A stretch of DNA of 38,160 nt from Desulfuromonadaceae bacterium. Lineage in GTDB: Bacteria > Desulfobacterota > Desulfuromonadia > Desulfuromonadales > Geopsychrobacteraceae. The translations under genes and the position numbers were made by a program. Of the stretch, positions 17,663 to 25,240 are shown in pieces; the first letter of the stretch is position 1; every line of letters starts with the position of its first letter. The stretch is taken from contig JAUVEB010000003.1 of assembly GCA_030595055.1 (NCBI GenBank), forward strand, positions 1 through 38,160. The letters are read 5' to 3'. Below the pieces are notes generated by a model. That model had not been told where the DNA came from, did no database searches, and saw only the letters and a program-made list of their open reading frames with translations.

Positions 17663-19144
17663 CTAAAAACCAACCGGTAATGCCAGTTTGATAATTTTTT
17701 CAACCAACGGCCCGGAACCGAGACCAATGACAATCAGTGCAGTTGCACTGATCAGGAGTGGAACCTGCATACTCAATGGAGCCTCTGCCAACTTTTCGTG
17801 GCCATGATGCTCGCCATCCTTGTGGAAGTAGCCGATCTCAATAATGCGGAAAAACAGCACTGCGTTCACCAGAGAACTGAATAATAGCGCAACAACATAG
17901 CCCCACTGTCCCGCTTCAATGCCGCCGAGGAGCAGATACCACTTACTGAAGAAACCGGCGGTCGGAGGTATCCCGATCATCGCAAAGGCACCGACGGTAA
18001 AAGCCGCCATAGTAATCGGCATTTTCCGGTAAATACCCTGCAGACTGTCAAATTCCACACTACCAAGCCGATAAAGGATGGCGGCAATGGCCAGGAACAG
18101 ACAGAGAGTCATCAGTGCATCATTGATGATATGCAATATCGCGCCTGTCATTCCGGTACTGTTGGCCAGCCAGACGCCGCCCACCATGTAACCGACTTCA
18201 GCAACGATGATGTAAGTCAACATCCGTTTCAGATCACGTTGGGCCAGAGCTAAGGACGATGCACAGATAATAGCCAGAGCAGCGGCCCAGACAATTCCGT
18301 TTTGTACTGCCGGATTCTGCAGGAACAGTAAGTCGACGGAAAAGATTGTGAACATGACCCGCACCATCAGATAGATAGTGACCTTGGTCATCAACGGAGC
18401 AACCAGTATTGCCGCACCGGTCGGCGCTAAAGAATAGGCATTCGGCAGCCAACCGTGCAGCGGGAAAAAAGCCATCTTGACCCAGAGACCGACCAGCATA
18501 AATGCCAAAGCCGTCGCAATTGCGGCACCACCGCCAATTGTCGGCAGAATCTGAGCGATATCGGCCATATTCAGACTGCCGGTCATCAGGTAGAGGTAGC
18601 CGACCCCGAGCAGGTAAAAACTGGCACCGATAGAGCCCATGATGATGTAGTTAAAGCTGGCCAGCGGGGCACGTCCCTTCCCCATGGCAATCAAACCATA
18701 AGTTGTGATTGAGGTGATTTCCAGCAGCACGTAAAGATTGAAGGCATCAGCGGTCAGAACCAGACCAAGCAAACCGGCAATCAAAATCAGATAAAGGGTA
18801 AAGAACAGATACTCTTGATCTGGAAGTTCTTGAGAGGTCGACTTTAAAGCAGACATGGTAGCGATGAACGCGACAACGGAAATCAGTACCAGCATAACGG
18901 CGGAAAGATGATCAACGACCAGTTCAATACCGTATGGTGCTTGCCAATTGCCGACCGTGTAACTGAATCCTCCATAAGCCATAACCCGGCCCAAAACAAT
19001 GATCGAGGCGGCTGAGGAGAAAGCCAAGCAACCGAGTGTCAAGGGAGCGATCCAAGCCTTTGAAACCCTGCCGACGAGATTAACGAAAAAGGCCGTCAGC
19101 AGTGGTGCGGCCATGACATAAACATGCAGGTTAGACGTACTCAT
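17663..19144 (-). CDS. Monovalent cation/H+ antiporter subunit D-like protein, first copy
   Basis: NLYVLLEITSITTYGLIAMGKGRAPLASFNYIIMGSIGASFYLLGVGYLY, LKRMLTYIIVAEVGYMVGGVWLANSTGMTGAILHIINDALMTLCLFLAIAAI. Confidence 0.92.
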   Translation of the reverse strand: MSTSNLHVYVMAAPLLTAFFVNLVGRVSKAWIAPLTLGCLAFSSAASIIVLGRVMAYGGFSYTVGNWQAPYGIELVVDHLSAVMLVLISVVAFIATMSALKSTSQELPDQEYLFFTLYLILIAGLLGLVLTADAFNLYVLLEITSITTYGLIAMGKGRAPLASFNYIIMGSIGASFYLLGVGYLYLMTGSLNMADIAQILPTIGGGAAIATALAFMLVGLWVKMAFFPLHGWLPNAYSLAPTGAAILVAPLMTKVTIYLMVRVMFTIFSVDLLFLQNPAVQNGIVWAAALAIICASSLALAQRDLKRMLTYIIVAEVGYMVGGVWLANSTGMTGAILHIINDALMTLCLFLAIAAILYRLGSVEFDSLQGIYRKMPITMAAFTVGAFAMIGIPPTAGFFSKWYLLLGGIEAGQWGYVVALLFSSLVNAVLFFRIIEIGYFHKDGEHHGHEKLAEAPLSMQVPLLISATALIVIGLGSGPLVEKIIKLALPVGF

Positions 19145-19530
19145 CGGCCGAGTTTCTCCAGGATTTCGTCCTCTTCGAGAGTTCCATATTCACGGTAAAT
19201 ACGCAGCAGAATGGCCAAGGCAACCCCGGTGACACTGACCGCAACAACGATGGCGGTCAACATCAGAACATGGGGTACCGGGTTGACAATATCGACAACA
19301 TTAACTCCGTGTTCCATAACGTGATGTTTGTCCAGGATCGGAATCTTTGCGCCCTTCTTCACACCGGCGGAAACAAACATCAAGATGATTGCAGTTTGAA
19401 AAATGTTCAAACCGATCAACTTCTTAACCAGATTTCGTTTGCCGATCATGGCGTAGAAACCGATCATCATCAGCGTGACATAAATCCAATAGTTGTACTT
19501 GGCAATGATCAGTGCTGCTATTTGATCCAT
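19141..19530 (-). CDS. Na+/H+ antiporter subunit C (MrpC/MnhC, NuoK-like)
   Basis: MIGFYAMIGKRNLVKKLIGLNIFQTAIILMFVSAG...DIVNPVPHVLMLTAIVVAVSVTGVALAILLRIYREYGTLEEDEI. Confidence 0.92.
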   Translation of the reverse strand: MDQIAALIIAKYNYWIYVTLMMIGFYAMIGKRNLVKKLIGLNIFQTAIILMFVSAGVKKGAKIPILDKHHVMEHGVNVVDIVNPVPHVLMLTAIVVAVSVTGVALAILLRIYREYGTLEEDEILEKLGR

Positions 19531-19532
19531 GA

Positions 19533-20015
19533 TTAAAGTCCCTCGTCCATTTCTCCGTTTGAACCTAGTAACCAGAAGAGCGAAGCCGAGATACTCATAA
19601 CCGCAAGACCGACGCCGACCTCAATAACAAAAATACCGAAGGAACGCCAGGCGATCGGCCCCAGCGGAAGCAGTTTATCCAGAGCGCTGTAATCGAGAAA
19701 CTTGCCGCCATAACAGATGGCACAGAGCGTTGCCGTTCCGGTAAAAAGCAGCGCCCCGGCATTGCTGAGTATGTTGTTGGCTTTTTCCGACATGTATTTA
19801 AGGGCAAACTTCTGGTCGAAAGCCAATGTTAACAAAACAAATGAAGCTCCAAGAATAACCCCGCCCTGGAATCCGCCGCCGGGACTGTAATGTCCATGCA
19901 CAATAACGTACAGACCGAACAGTTGGATAAAAGGAACCAAGATGCGCACAGCCGTCTGAATAATCAGGCTTTCGCCAAGCTTCTGCTCTGCTGTTTGATC
20001 CTGAAGCAACCTCAT
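19533..20015 (-). CDS. MnhB-domain subunit (MrpB-like)
   Basis: SLIIQTAVRILVPFIQLFGLYVIVHGHYSPGGGFQGGVILGASFVLLTLAF. Confidence 0.92.
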   Translation of the reverse strand: MRLLQDQTAEQKLGESLIIQTAVRILVPFIQLFGLYVIVHGHYSPGGGFQGGVILGASFVLLTLAFDQKFALKYMSEKANNILSNAGALLFTGTATLCAICYGGKFLDYSALDKLLPLGPIAWRSFGIFVIEVGVGLAVMSISASLFWLLGSNGEMDEGL

Positions 20016-20305
20016 GATTTATTCTCCGGCACACTCGGTTTTTTCTTGCGTAACACACTGACTACCGCCAGTCCGGCACAGTAGATAACCACGGTTTCGA
20101 ACATCGTATCGTAGCCCCGATAATCGCCCAGAACCGCCGTAACCAGGTTGGGAACATGGGTTTCACGTACCGCATTCTCAGTAAAATAGGTAGCCAAGTG
20201 GGTTGCTGCCGGCGATTGCGGGTCACCGAAAGCCGGGAAATCCATCGTTCCGTACAGGAGGATGGCCCCAGTCATCAGAGTGGCAAAAAGTGCGAGTAGT
20301 TTCAA
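20012..20305 (-). CDS. MbhE-like subunit (MrpA C-terminal domain homologue)
   Basis: MDFPAFGDPQSPAATHLATYFTENAVRETHVPNLVTAVLGDYRGYDTMFETVVIYCAGLAVVSVLRKK. Confidence 0.88.
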   Translation of the reverse strand: MKLLALFATLMTGAILLYGTMDFPAFGDPQSPAATHLATYFTENAVRETHVPNLVTAVLGDYRGYDTMFETVVIYCAGLAVVSVLRKKKPSVPENKS

Positions 20306-20547
20306 TCTTTACTCCTCCGTGACGTATGAAGAATCGCGGCAACAAACAAAATGGTACTGATTCCGGCACCGACAGTCGCCTCGGTAAAAGCCACGTCAAC
20401 TGCGCCCATTTCAGCCCAGAGCAGGCACATTGCGAAACTGTAGACACCGAAAATAATCGTTGCGCTGAGCAGGTCTTTGACATTGATGGCAACAAGTGCA
20501 CAGACAACCACCAAAATGAGAATCATCAGGTCGAGAATCCAGATCAT
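20302..20547 (-). CDS. MbhD-like DUF4040 subunit (MrpA C-terminal domain homologue)
   Basis: MIWILDLMILILVVVCALVAINVKDLLSATIIFGVYSFAMCLLWAEMGAVDVAFTEATVGAGISTILFVAAI; start trimmed to give an ATGA overlap. Confidence 0.88.
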   Translation of the reverse strand: MIWILDLMILILVVVCALVAINVKDLLSATIIFGVYSFAMCLLWAEMGAVDVAFTEATVGAGISTILFVAAILHTSRRSKD

Positions 20548-20867
20548 TTGCTCCCCTTCCCTTTTGTCCAAGGGGTAACCCCGATGACCAAAGCTGCCTT
20601 GGTAATCGCATGGGTTGCTGTCGGACTGGCAACGTAAATGAATACAGCAATCAACATAATCTTAATGCTGACCAACAGATTGCCGAGATTGTATTCCTGC
20701 AAATTGTAAAGAGCGACACCTAACAGCACCAAAACTGCCGCTAAAGAATCGGATTTTCCGGCAGCATGAAGGCGGCTGTAAAAATCGGGAAATCGCAAAA
20801 TGCCGATAACACCGACCGTGGAGAAAAACAGGCCGGCAAGCAGAAAGATTACAACAACAATGCTCAT
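20544..20867 (-). CDS. Antiporter subunit G (MrpG/MnhG)
   Basis: FLLAGLFFSTVGVIGILRFPDFYSRLHAAGKSDSLAAVLVLLGVALYN. Confidence 0.93.
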   Translation of the reverse strand: MSIVVVIFLLAGLFFSTVGVIGILRFPDFYSRLHAAGKSDSLAAVLVLLGVALYNLQEYNLGNLLVSIKIMLIAVFIYVASPTATHAITKAALVIGVTPWTKGKGSK

Positions 20868-21211
20868 AAAGAGCCCCCCTTCGTGCTATCTGCGCCATCC
20901 AGAAAGGTTGCTTCTTTATCGAGGACTGCCTCAATAATTTCCTCAGAGTCGCGTTTACGCAGGAAAAACTTTGTGACCCCCAGGGTAGCGATAAAATTGA
21001 GCAGAGCGTAGGCGATCGAGATATCGACAAACATCGCCAGGTCTTCGTAAAGGACACCGATCAGCAACAATAGTACCGTCGCCTTAGTGCCGATGACATT
21101 GCTACCGAGAATTCGGTCGAGCACCGTCGGCCCACCAACAACCCGGTACAGACACAACAGCATAAGCAGGAGCAGCACGATCGCTACAAAAAGAACAACC
21201 TTTTCTACCAT
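20864..21211 (-). CDS. Antiporter subunit F (MrpF/MnhF)
   Basis: LYRVVGGPTVLDRILGSNVIGTKATVLLLLIGVLYEDLAMFVDISIAYALLNFIATLGVTKFF. Confidence 0.92.
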   Translation of the reverse strand: MVEKVVLFVAIVLLLLMLLCLYRVVGGPTVLDRILGSNVIGTKATVLLLLIGVLYEDLAMFVDISIAYALLNFIATLGVTKFFLRKRDSEEIIEAVLDKEATFLDGADSTKGGSL

Positions 21212-21691
21212 TTATTCAATCTCCAGCGCTTTGGCGACCCGACGTTCCATCTCACCCGGCAGACTTGCTGCGGCTTCCTCGGTAAGCGCATAAACTGCGA
21301 CCTGATTTTCGTGAATATTGACTGTAATAGTCCCCGGAGTCAGGGTGATCGACTGGGCCAAAGTCACCTTGGATATCGGTCGTTTCAGGGTTGTTTCAAA
21401 GCGGAATAAATGCGGATCGATTTTTTCCAGCATGCGCGGATGTAACACAATATAGGTGACCTGTAGATTTGCCACGATAATCTGCCAGAACAAGTAGGGC
21501 AGATAGCAGAGCATGCCGAATAATTCCCTCAGCCAAGGCTTGCCTTCCTCTGGAAACAATAGATCGCTGCTGAAAAAAGCAATCAGCAGACAGCTGATCA
21601 CTCCCAGTGAAAAATGGAAGACATCGAACATGCCGGACATGACGACCCAGAAGATCAACATGATAATAAAGGTGGCAAATTTTGCCTTCAT
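21212..21691 (-). CDS. Antiporter subunit E (MrpE/MnhE)
   Basis: MKAKFATFIIMLIFWVVMSGMFDVFHFSLGVISCLLIAFFSSDLLF...ITLTPGTITVNIHENQVAVYALTEE; start moved to internal ATG 21691. Confidence 0.9.
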   Translation of the reverse strand: MKAKFATFIIMLIFWVVMSGMFDVFHFSLGVISCLLIAFFSSDLLFPEEGKPWLRELFGMLCYLPYLFWQIIVANLQVTYIVLHPRMLEKIDPHLFRFETTLKRPISKVTLAQSITLTPGTITVNIHENQVAVYALTEEAAASLPGEMERRVAKALEIE

Positions 21692-22129
21692 GACACAAGA
21701 CTCCAATGAAGGAACAAACGGGATGATAAAATCGAAAAAACCGTTTGCGAAATGTTTGCGAAATCTTAAATCTTCTCTTAATAAGATATGGCAATATGCC
21801 CGGAAAATTGTGTACAGTATACACACGAAAATGAAAAAAACAAACAAAATCAACGGCCTTACAGGACTGATACTATGCTTGATCCCCTGTTCAACGGTTG
21901 CGTTCAGCGCCGTGCCGATTTTCAATGGTCACCACAACGGGCTTTGAACCCTCATAAAATGAAAGCTTTGCATATCTAGCATGAGATCAAATTTGCGGTC
22001 AACAAAATCCGGCGTTCTACTTTCATCTTTTCTTCTTTTTCGAGTAAAGTGGATTGTGTTAAGAAGGCCCTTGAAATAAGTTCAAGGAAATAGAACTGAA
22101 TTTTATTTTCAATAAATCAGGAGACGAAA

Positions 22130-22915
22130 ATGAAACAGCTGACCTGCGCATCCATCCAATTCAATATCCACCTCGGCTATATCGACAGCAACCTCGACAA
22201 GGCAACGGCCGCCCTGAAGAGAGTAGCTGGAAAAGGGGCGAAACTGGCGGTTCTGCCGGAAATGTGGAGTTGCGGTTACGACTATCGCAATCTGCCGATA
22301 CTCGCCAAAGAGACCCCGCGGGTTCTTGAGGAACTTCAGGAAACATGCCGCAAGCTCGATCTGGTGACGGTCGGCAGCTTGCCGGAACTCGACAACGGAA
22401 CCATCTACAACACCGCCTATGTGATCGACAGAGGGGAAATCACCGGCAGCTATCGTAAACTGCATCTGTTTTCAACCCTGCGCGAGAATGAACACCTCGG
22501 TGCCGGCAACCAGGCCGTGGTGGTCGAAACCTCGGTCGGCAAACTGGGCATCGCCATCTGCTACGACCTGCGCTTCCCCGAACTGTTCCGCAAACTGGCC
22601 CTGGCAGGAGCGGAAATCATCTGTCTGCCCGCCGAATGGCCGAAACCACGCCAGGAACACTGGAAAACGCTGCTGCGCGCCCGGGCGATCGAGAATCAAC
22701 TGTTCGTCATTGCAGCCAATTGCTGCGGGATACAGGGCAAGCTCGACTTCTTCGGTCTGAGCCAATTGATTTCACCACTGGGAAACATTCTGCAGATAGC
22801 AGAAGAGAGCGATACCGAACTGATCGCCACGTTTGATTTCGCCGAAATGGAAAAATACCGGGGTCAGATTAACATCCTGGCTGATCGCCGGGACGACATT
22901 TACGGCACACCCTGA
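22130..22915 (+). CDS. Carbon-nitrogen hydrolase (nitrilase superfamily, omega-amidase-like)
   Basis: LAVLPEMWSCGYD (catalytic Glu), SYRKLHLFSTLRENEHL (Lys), GIAICYDLRFPELFRKLALAGAEIICLPAEWP (Cys). Confidence 0.95.
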   Translation: MKQLTCASIQFNIHLGYIDSNLDKATAALKRVAGKGAKLAVLPEMWSCGYDYRNLPILAKETPRVLEELQETCRKLDLVTVGSLPELDNGTIYNTAYVIDRGEITGSYRKLHLFSTLRENEHLGAGNQAVVVETSVGKLGIAICYDLRFPELFRKLALAGAEIICLPAEWPKPRQEHWKTLLRARAIENQLFVIAANCCGIQGKLDFFGLSQLISPLGNILQIAEESDTELIATFDFAEMEKYRGQINILADRRDDIYGTP

Positions 22916-23031
22916 ACGACACCAGTGAGCCGATCTCCTGCACTTTCAGTTGCAGAAGTTATCCGGCATACATGGTCCAGAGCATCGTCACCGGAAAGAA
23001 CCCCGAAAAGATTTCATAACGATTTCATAAC

Positions 23032-23382
23032 TTATTCTGCCAACGGCTGGGCATCTTTACGGAAGGGCTCCGGAACCTGTTCAAAACTATCGACAAACTG
23101 CAATGCGCCACTTTCATCGACATAAAGATAAGGTTGCGGCCGGCTGGGCTGTTTTTGCCTTTGCCGCTTGTTTGTTTCAATCACCTGCTCAATCGACTGC
23201 GCAGCACCCTTCCCTGTCACCCCGGTTAAACCGAGCAAACGCTGACGAAAATCAACATAAAAAGTCTGCGCCTGCTTAAGCCCGGCGGTCTGTAACGGGA
23301 TTCGCACCATGACTTGATCGAACAGGGCCAGCGCAATCACTGCGACCACCAACCACAAACAGATTCTCAGCATCTTCAACAT
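23032..23382 (-). CDS. Membrane-anchored hypothetical protein (DUF4124-like C-terminus)
   Basis: N-terminal TM MLKMLRICLWLVVAVIALALF; C-terminal YLYVDESGALQFVDSFEQVPEPFR. Confidence 0.65.
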   Translation of the reverse strand: MLKMLRICLWLVVAVIALALFDQVMVRIPLQTAGLKQAQTFYVDFRQRLLGLTGVTGKGAAQSIEQVIETNKRQRQKQPSRPQPYLYVDESGALQFVDSFEQVPEPFRKDAQPLAE

Positions 23383-23568
23383 GCAATAAACTCCCGACAA
23401 AAGACCTGCCAAGTGTACCTGTCTGCATCAACAAACTCAACAGATCCCAAAGCCACTACCTAAAAAAAGAAAAAGGGACCCACCGACCTCTGCCCAGAAA
23501 GTGGCGGTGGATCTGGGGGGTAGTTCATTCCTTGACTTATCTGTGGGTGAGGATAGAGTTAATGAGCC

Positions 23569-23590
23569 ACCCCGCAGCAAGCTACGGGGT
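23569..23590. repeat. REP-like palindrome, copy 1
   Basis: ACCCCGCAGC-aa-GCTaCGGGGT. Confidence 0.7.
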
Positions 23591-23613
23591 AACAACAGCC
23601 TGCAACCTTTGCT

Positions 23614-23640
23614 AATTCGCGCAGCAAGCTGCGGGGAATT
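23614..23640. repeat. REP-like palindrome, copy 2
   Basis: AATTCgCGCAGC-aa-GCTGCGgGGAATT, same core GCAGCAAGCT as copy 1. Confidence 0.7.
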
Positions 23641-23739
23641 AGACCCTACTTATTGGTTAAATGGACGTTGTGGTTTTTGTAAGAGCTTTGTCGGGCTTCA
23701 GACAAATTTAAAGTGGAATTTTATTGCTTGGGGGCAATG

Positions 23740-23770
23740 ACCACCGTTACCCAGGTACTGGTGGTTTTTT
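23740..23770 (+). terminator. Terminator/attenuator-like hairpin just upstream of the TolC gene
   Basis: ACCACCgTTACC-ca-GGTActGGTGGTTTTTT; ends 33 bp before the ATG at 23804. Confidence 0.55.
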
Positions 23771-23803
23771 ATTTGCTGTTTTCAATATCAAGGAGATTGG
23801 GGA

Positions 23804-25198
23804 ATGGGCACTTTAGCTTACCGTTTAACGGGAAAATTGCGTCACTGCCTACCACTGTTTGTTCTTTTCTTTTTTCTTTTTTCACCAACGGTTTTTGCCG
23901 CCAGCTTGATGGATGTCTATCAACTGGCCCAATCAAACGATCCAAGCTTTCAGGCAGCACATTTTCAAAAACTTGCCATCAACGAGGGACGAAAGCAGGC
24001 CATTGCTCGAATGCTGCCGACTGTCGCCGGTTCAGCTGAGTACACACAGACCACGCAGGATATCAAAAGCAGTGACAATACGGTTTTCGGTGCTGGACAG
24101 ACCGATTTTGATACCACTTCATACAGCCTTACTTTAACCCAGCCGATTTTCCATTGGGACCTGATTGCCGGGTACCAGCAATCAAAAGCTGAAAATCTAC
24201 GCGCCGAAGCCGAATACACTATGGCTGTGCAGGATTTAATGGTGCAGGTTGCCGATCTCTACCTGCAGGCATTATCTGCACAGGATCAGTTGGTCTTTGT
24301 TCGCTCAGAAGAGACTGCCGTAGCAAAGCATTTTGAGCTGGCCAGTGGTCGACATGAGATGGGGCTGATCCCGGTTACCGATCTGCATGATGCAAAGGCT
24401 CGCCTGGCCACCACTCAGGCGAAAACCATCGCCGCGCAGAACCTGCTTGATGATGCCCTGCAGGCTTTGCAAGAAGTTGCAGGAGAGCCGGTTGAGAGCT
24501 TAAGTAAGCTGCGGGCTGAGATTTTCCTGCAAAGTCCCGATCCCATTGATGTCGGCAGCTGGATTGAGGGCGCACTGAAACAGAACCCTTCAATCGAAGT
24601 ACAGAAGCACGCCGTCACCGTAGCCCGTAAAGAAGTCAGTCGTCAACGCAGCGGTCACTATCCAAACCTCGACCTGATCGGTCGTTATAATAGCCAGGAA
24701 ACAGAAGGGACCCTCTTCGGTGGCGGCAGTGAAATCGACACCACTGACATCCTGTTACAACTTAATGTCCCGATCTTCCAGGGCGGCTATGTTAATTCCC
24801 GCGTTCGTGAAGCCAAACATCAACTCAGCATTGCCCGTCAGGAGTTGATCAAGCAGGAACGCGCCATCGAAAGACAGACACGTTCCGCCTACCTGGGGGT
24901 GAACAGTGCCATCCGTCAGGTTGAGGCCTTCAACCAGTCTATGGTGTCCAGCCGGCTGGCCCTCGAAGCCAAGCAGGAAGGTTTTCTCTCCGGACTCTTC
25001 ACCAGTCTGGCGGTTCTGGATGCCGAACGTGACCTGTTTCTGGTTAAGCAGGACTACGCCCAGGCCCGCTATGACTATCTCCTCAACAGCCTCAAACTCA
25101 AATATGCCACCGGCAGCTTGAGTGAAATGGATCTGACCCAGCTTGACCAGTGGTTCAGGAAAGGCGAATCACCGTCTGCTCAAATTAAAGCTAAATGA
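23804..25198 (+). CDS. TolC family outer membrane protein (type I secretion outer membrane channel)
   Basis: SLMDVYQLAQSNDPSFQAAHFQKLAINEGRKQAIARMLPTVAGSAEYTQTTQD...YSLTLTQPIFHWDLIAGYQQSKAENLRAEAEYTMAVQDLMVQVADLYLQAL; SD AAGGAG. Confidence 0.94.
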   Translation: MGTLAYRLTGKLRHCLPLFVLFFFLFSPTVFAASLMDVYQLAQSNDPSFQAAHFQKLAINEGRKQAIARMLPTVAGSAEYTQTTQDIKSSDNTVFGAGQTDFDTTSYSLTLTQPIFHWDLIAGYQQSKAENLRAEAEYTMAVQDLMVQVADLYLQALSAQDQLVFVRSEETAVAKHFELASGRHEMGLIPVTDLHDAKARLATTQAKTIAAQNLLDDALQALQEVAGEPVESLSKLRAEIFLQSPDPIDVGSWIEGALKQNPSIEVQKHAVTVARKEVSRQRSGHYPNLDLIGRYNSQETEGTLFGGGSEIDTTDILLQLNVPIFQGGYVNSRVREAKHQLSIARQELIKQERAIERQTRSAYLGVNSAIRQVEAFNQSMVSSRLALEAKQEGFLSGLFTSLAVLDAERDLFLVKQDYAQARYDYLLNSLKLKYATGSLSEMDLTQLDQWFRKGESPSAQIKAK

Positions 25199-25240
25199 AA
25201 ATATCCATTGAAGGACTTTAGTCACACTTAGGAGTCTGTC

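Noticed and set aside
14084-19144. Complex I (nuo) operon
   Set aside because: MrpE/F/G, MnhB and MbhD/E-type genes accompany the NuoL/M/N-like subunits, and no NuoB/C/D/I-type redox genes are present.
23501-23740. 79-aa ORF upstream of tolC
   Set aside because: Its sequence (PPRSKLRG...RAASCGE) is a translation of the two REP-like palindromes.
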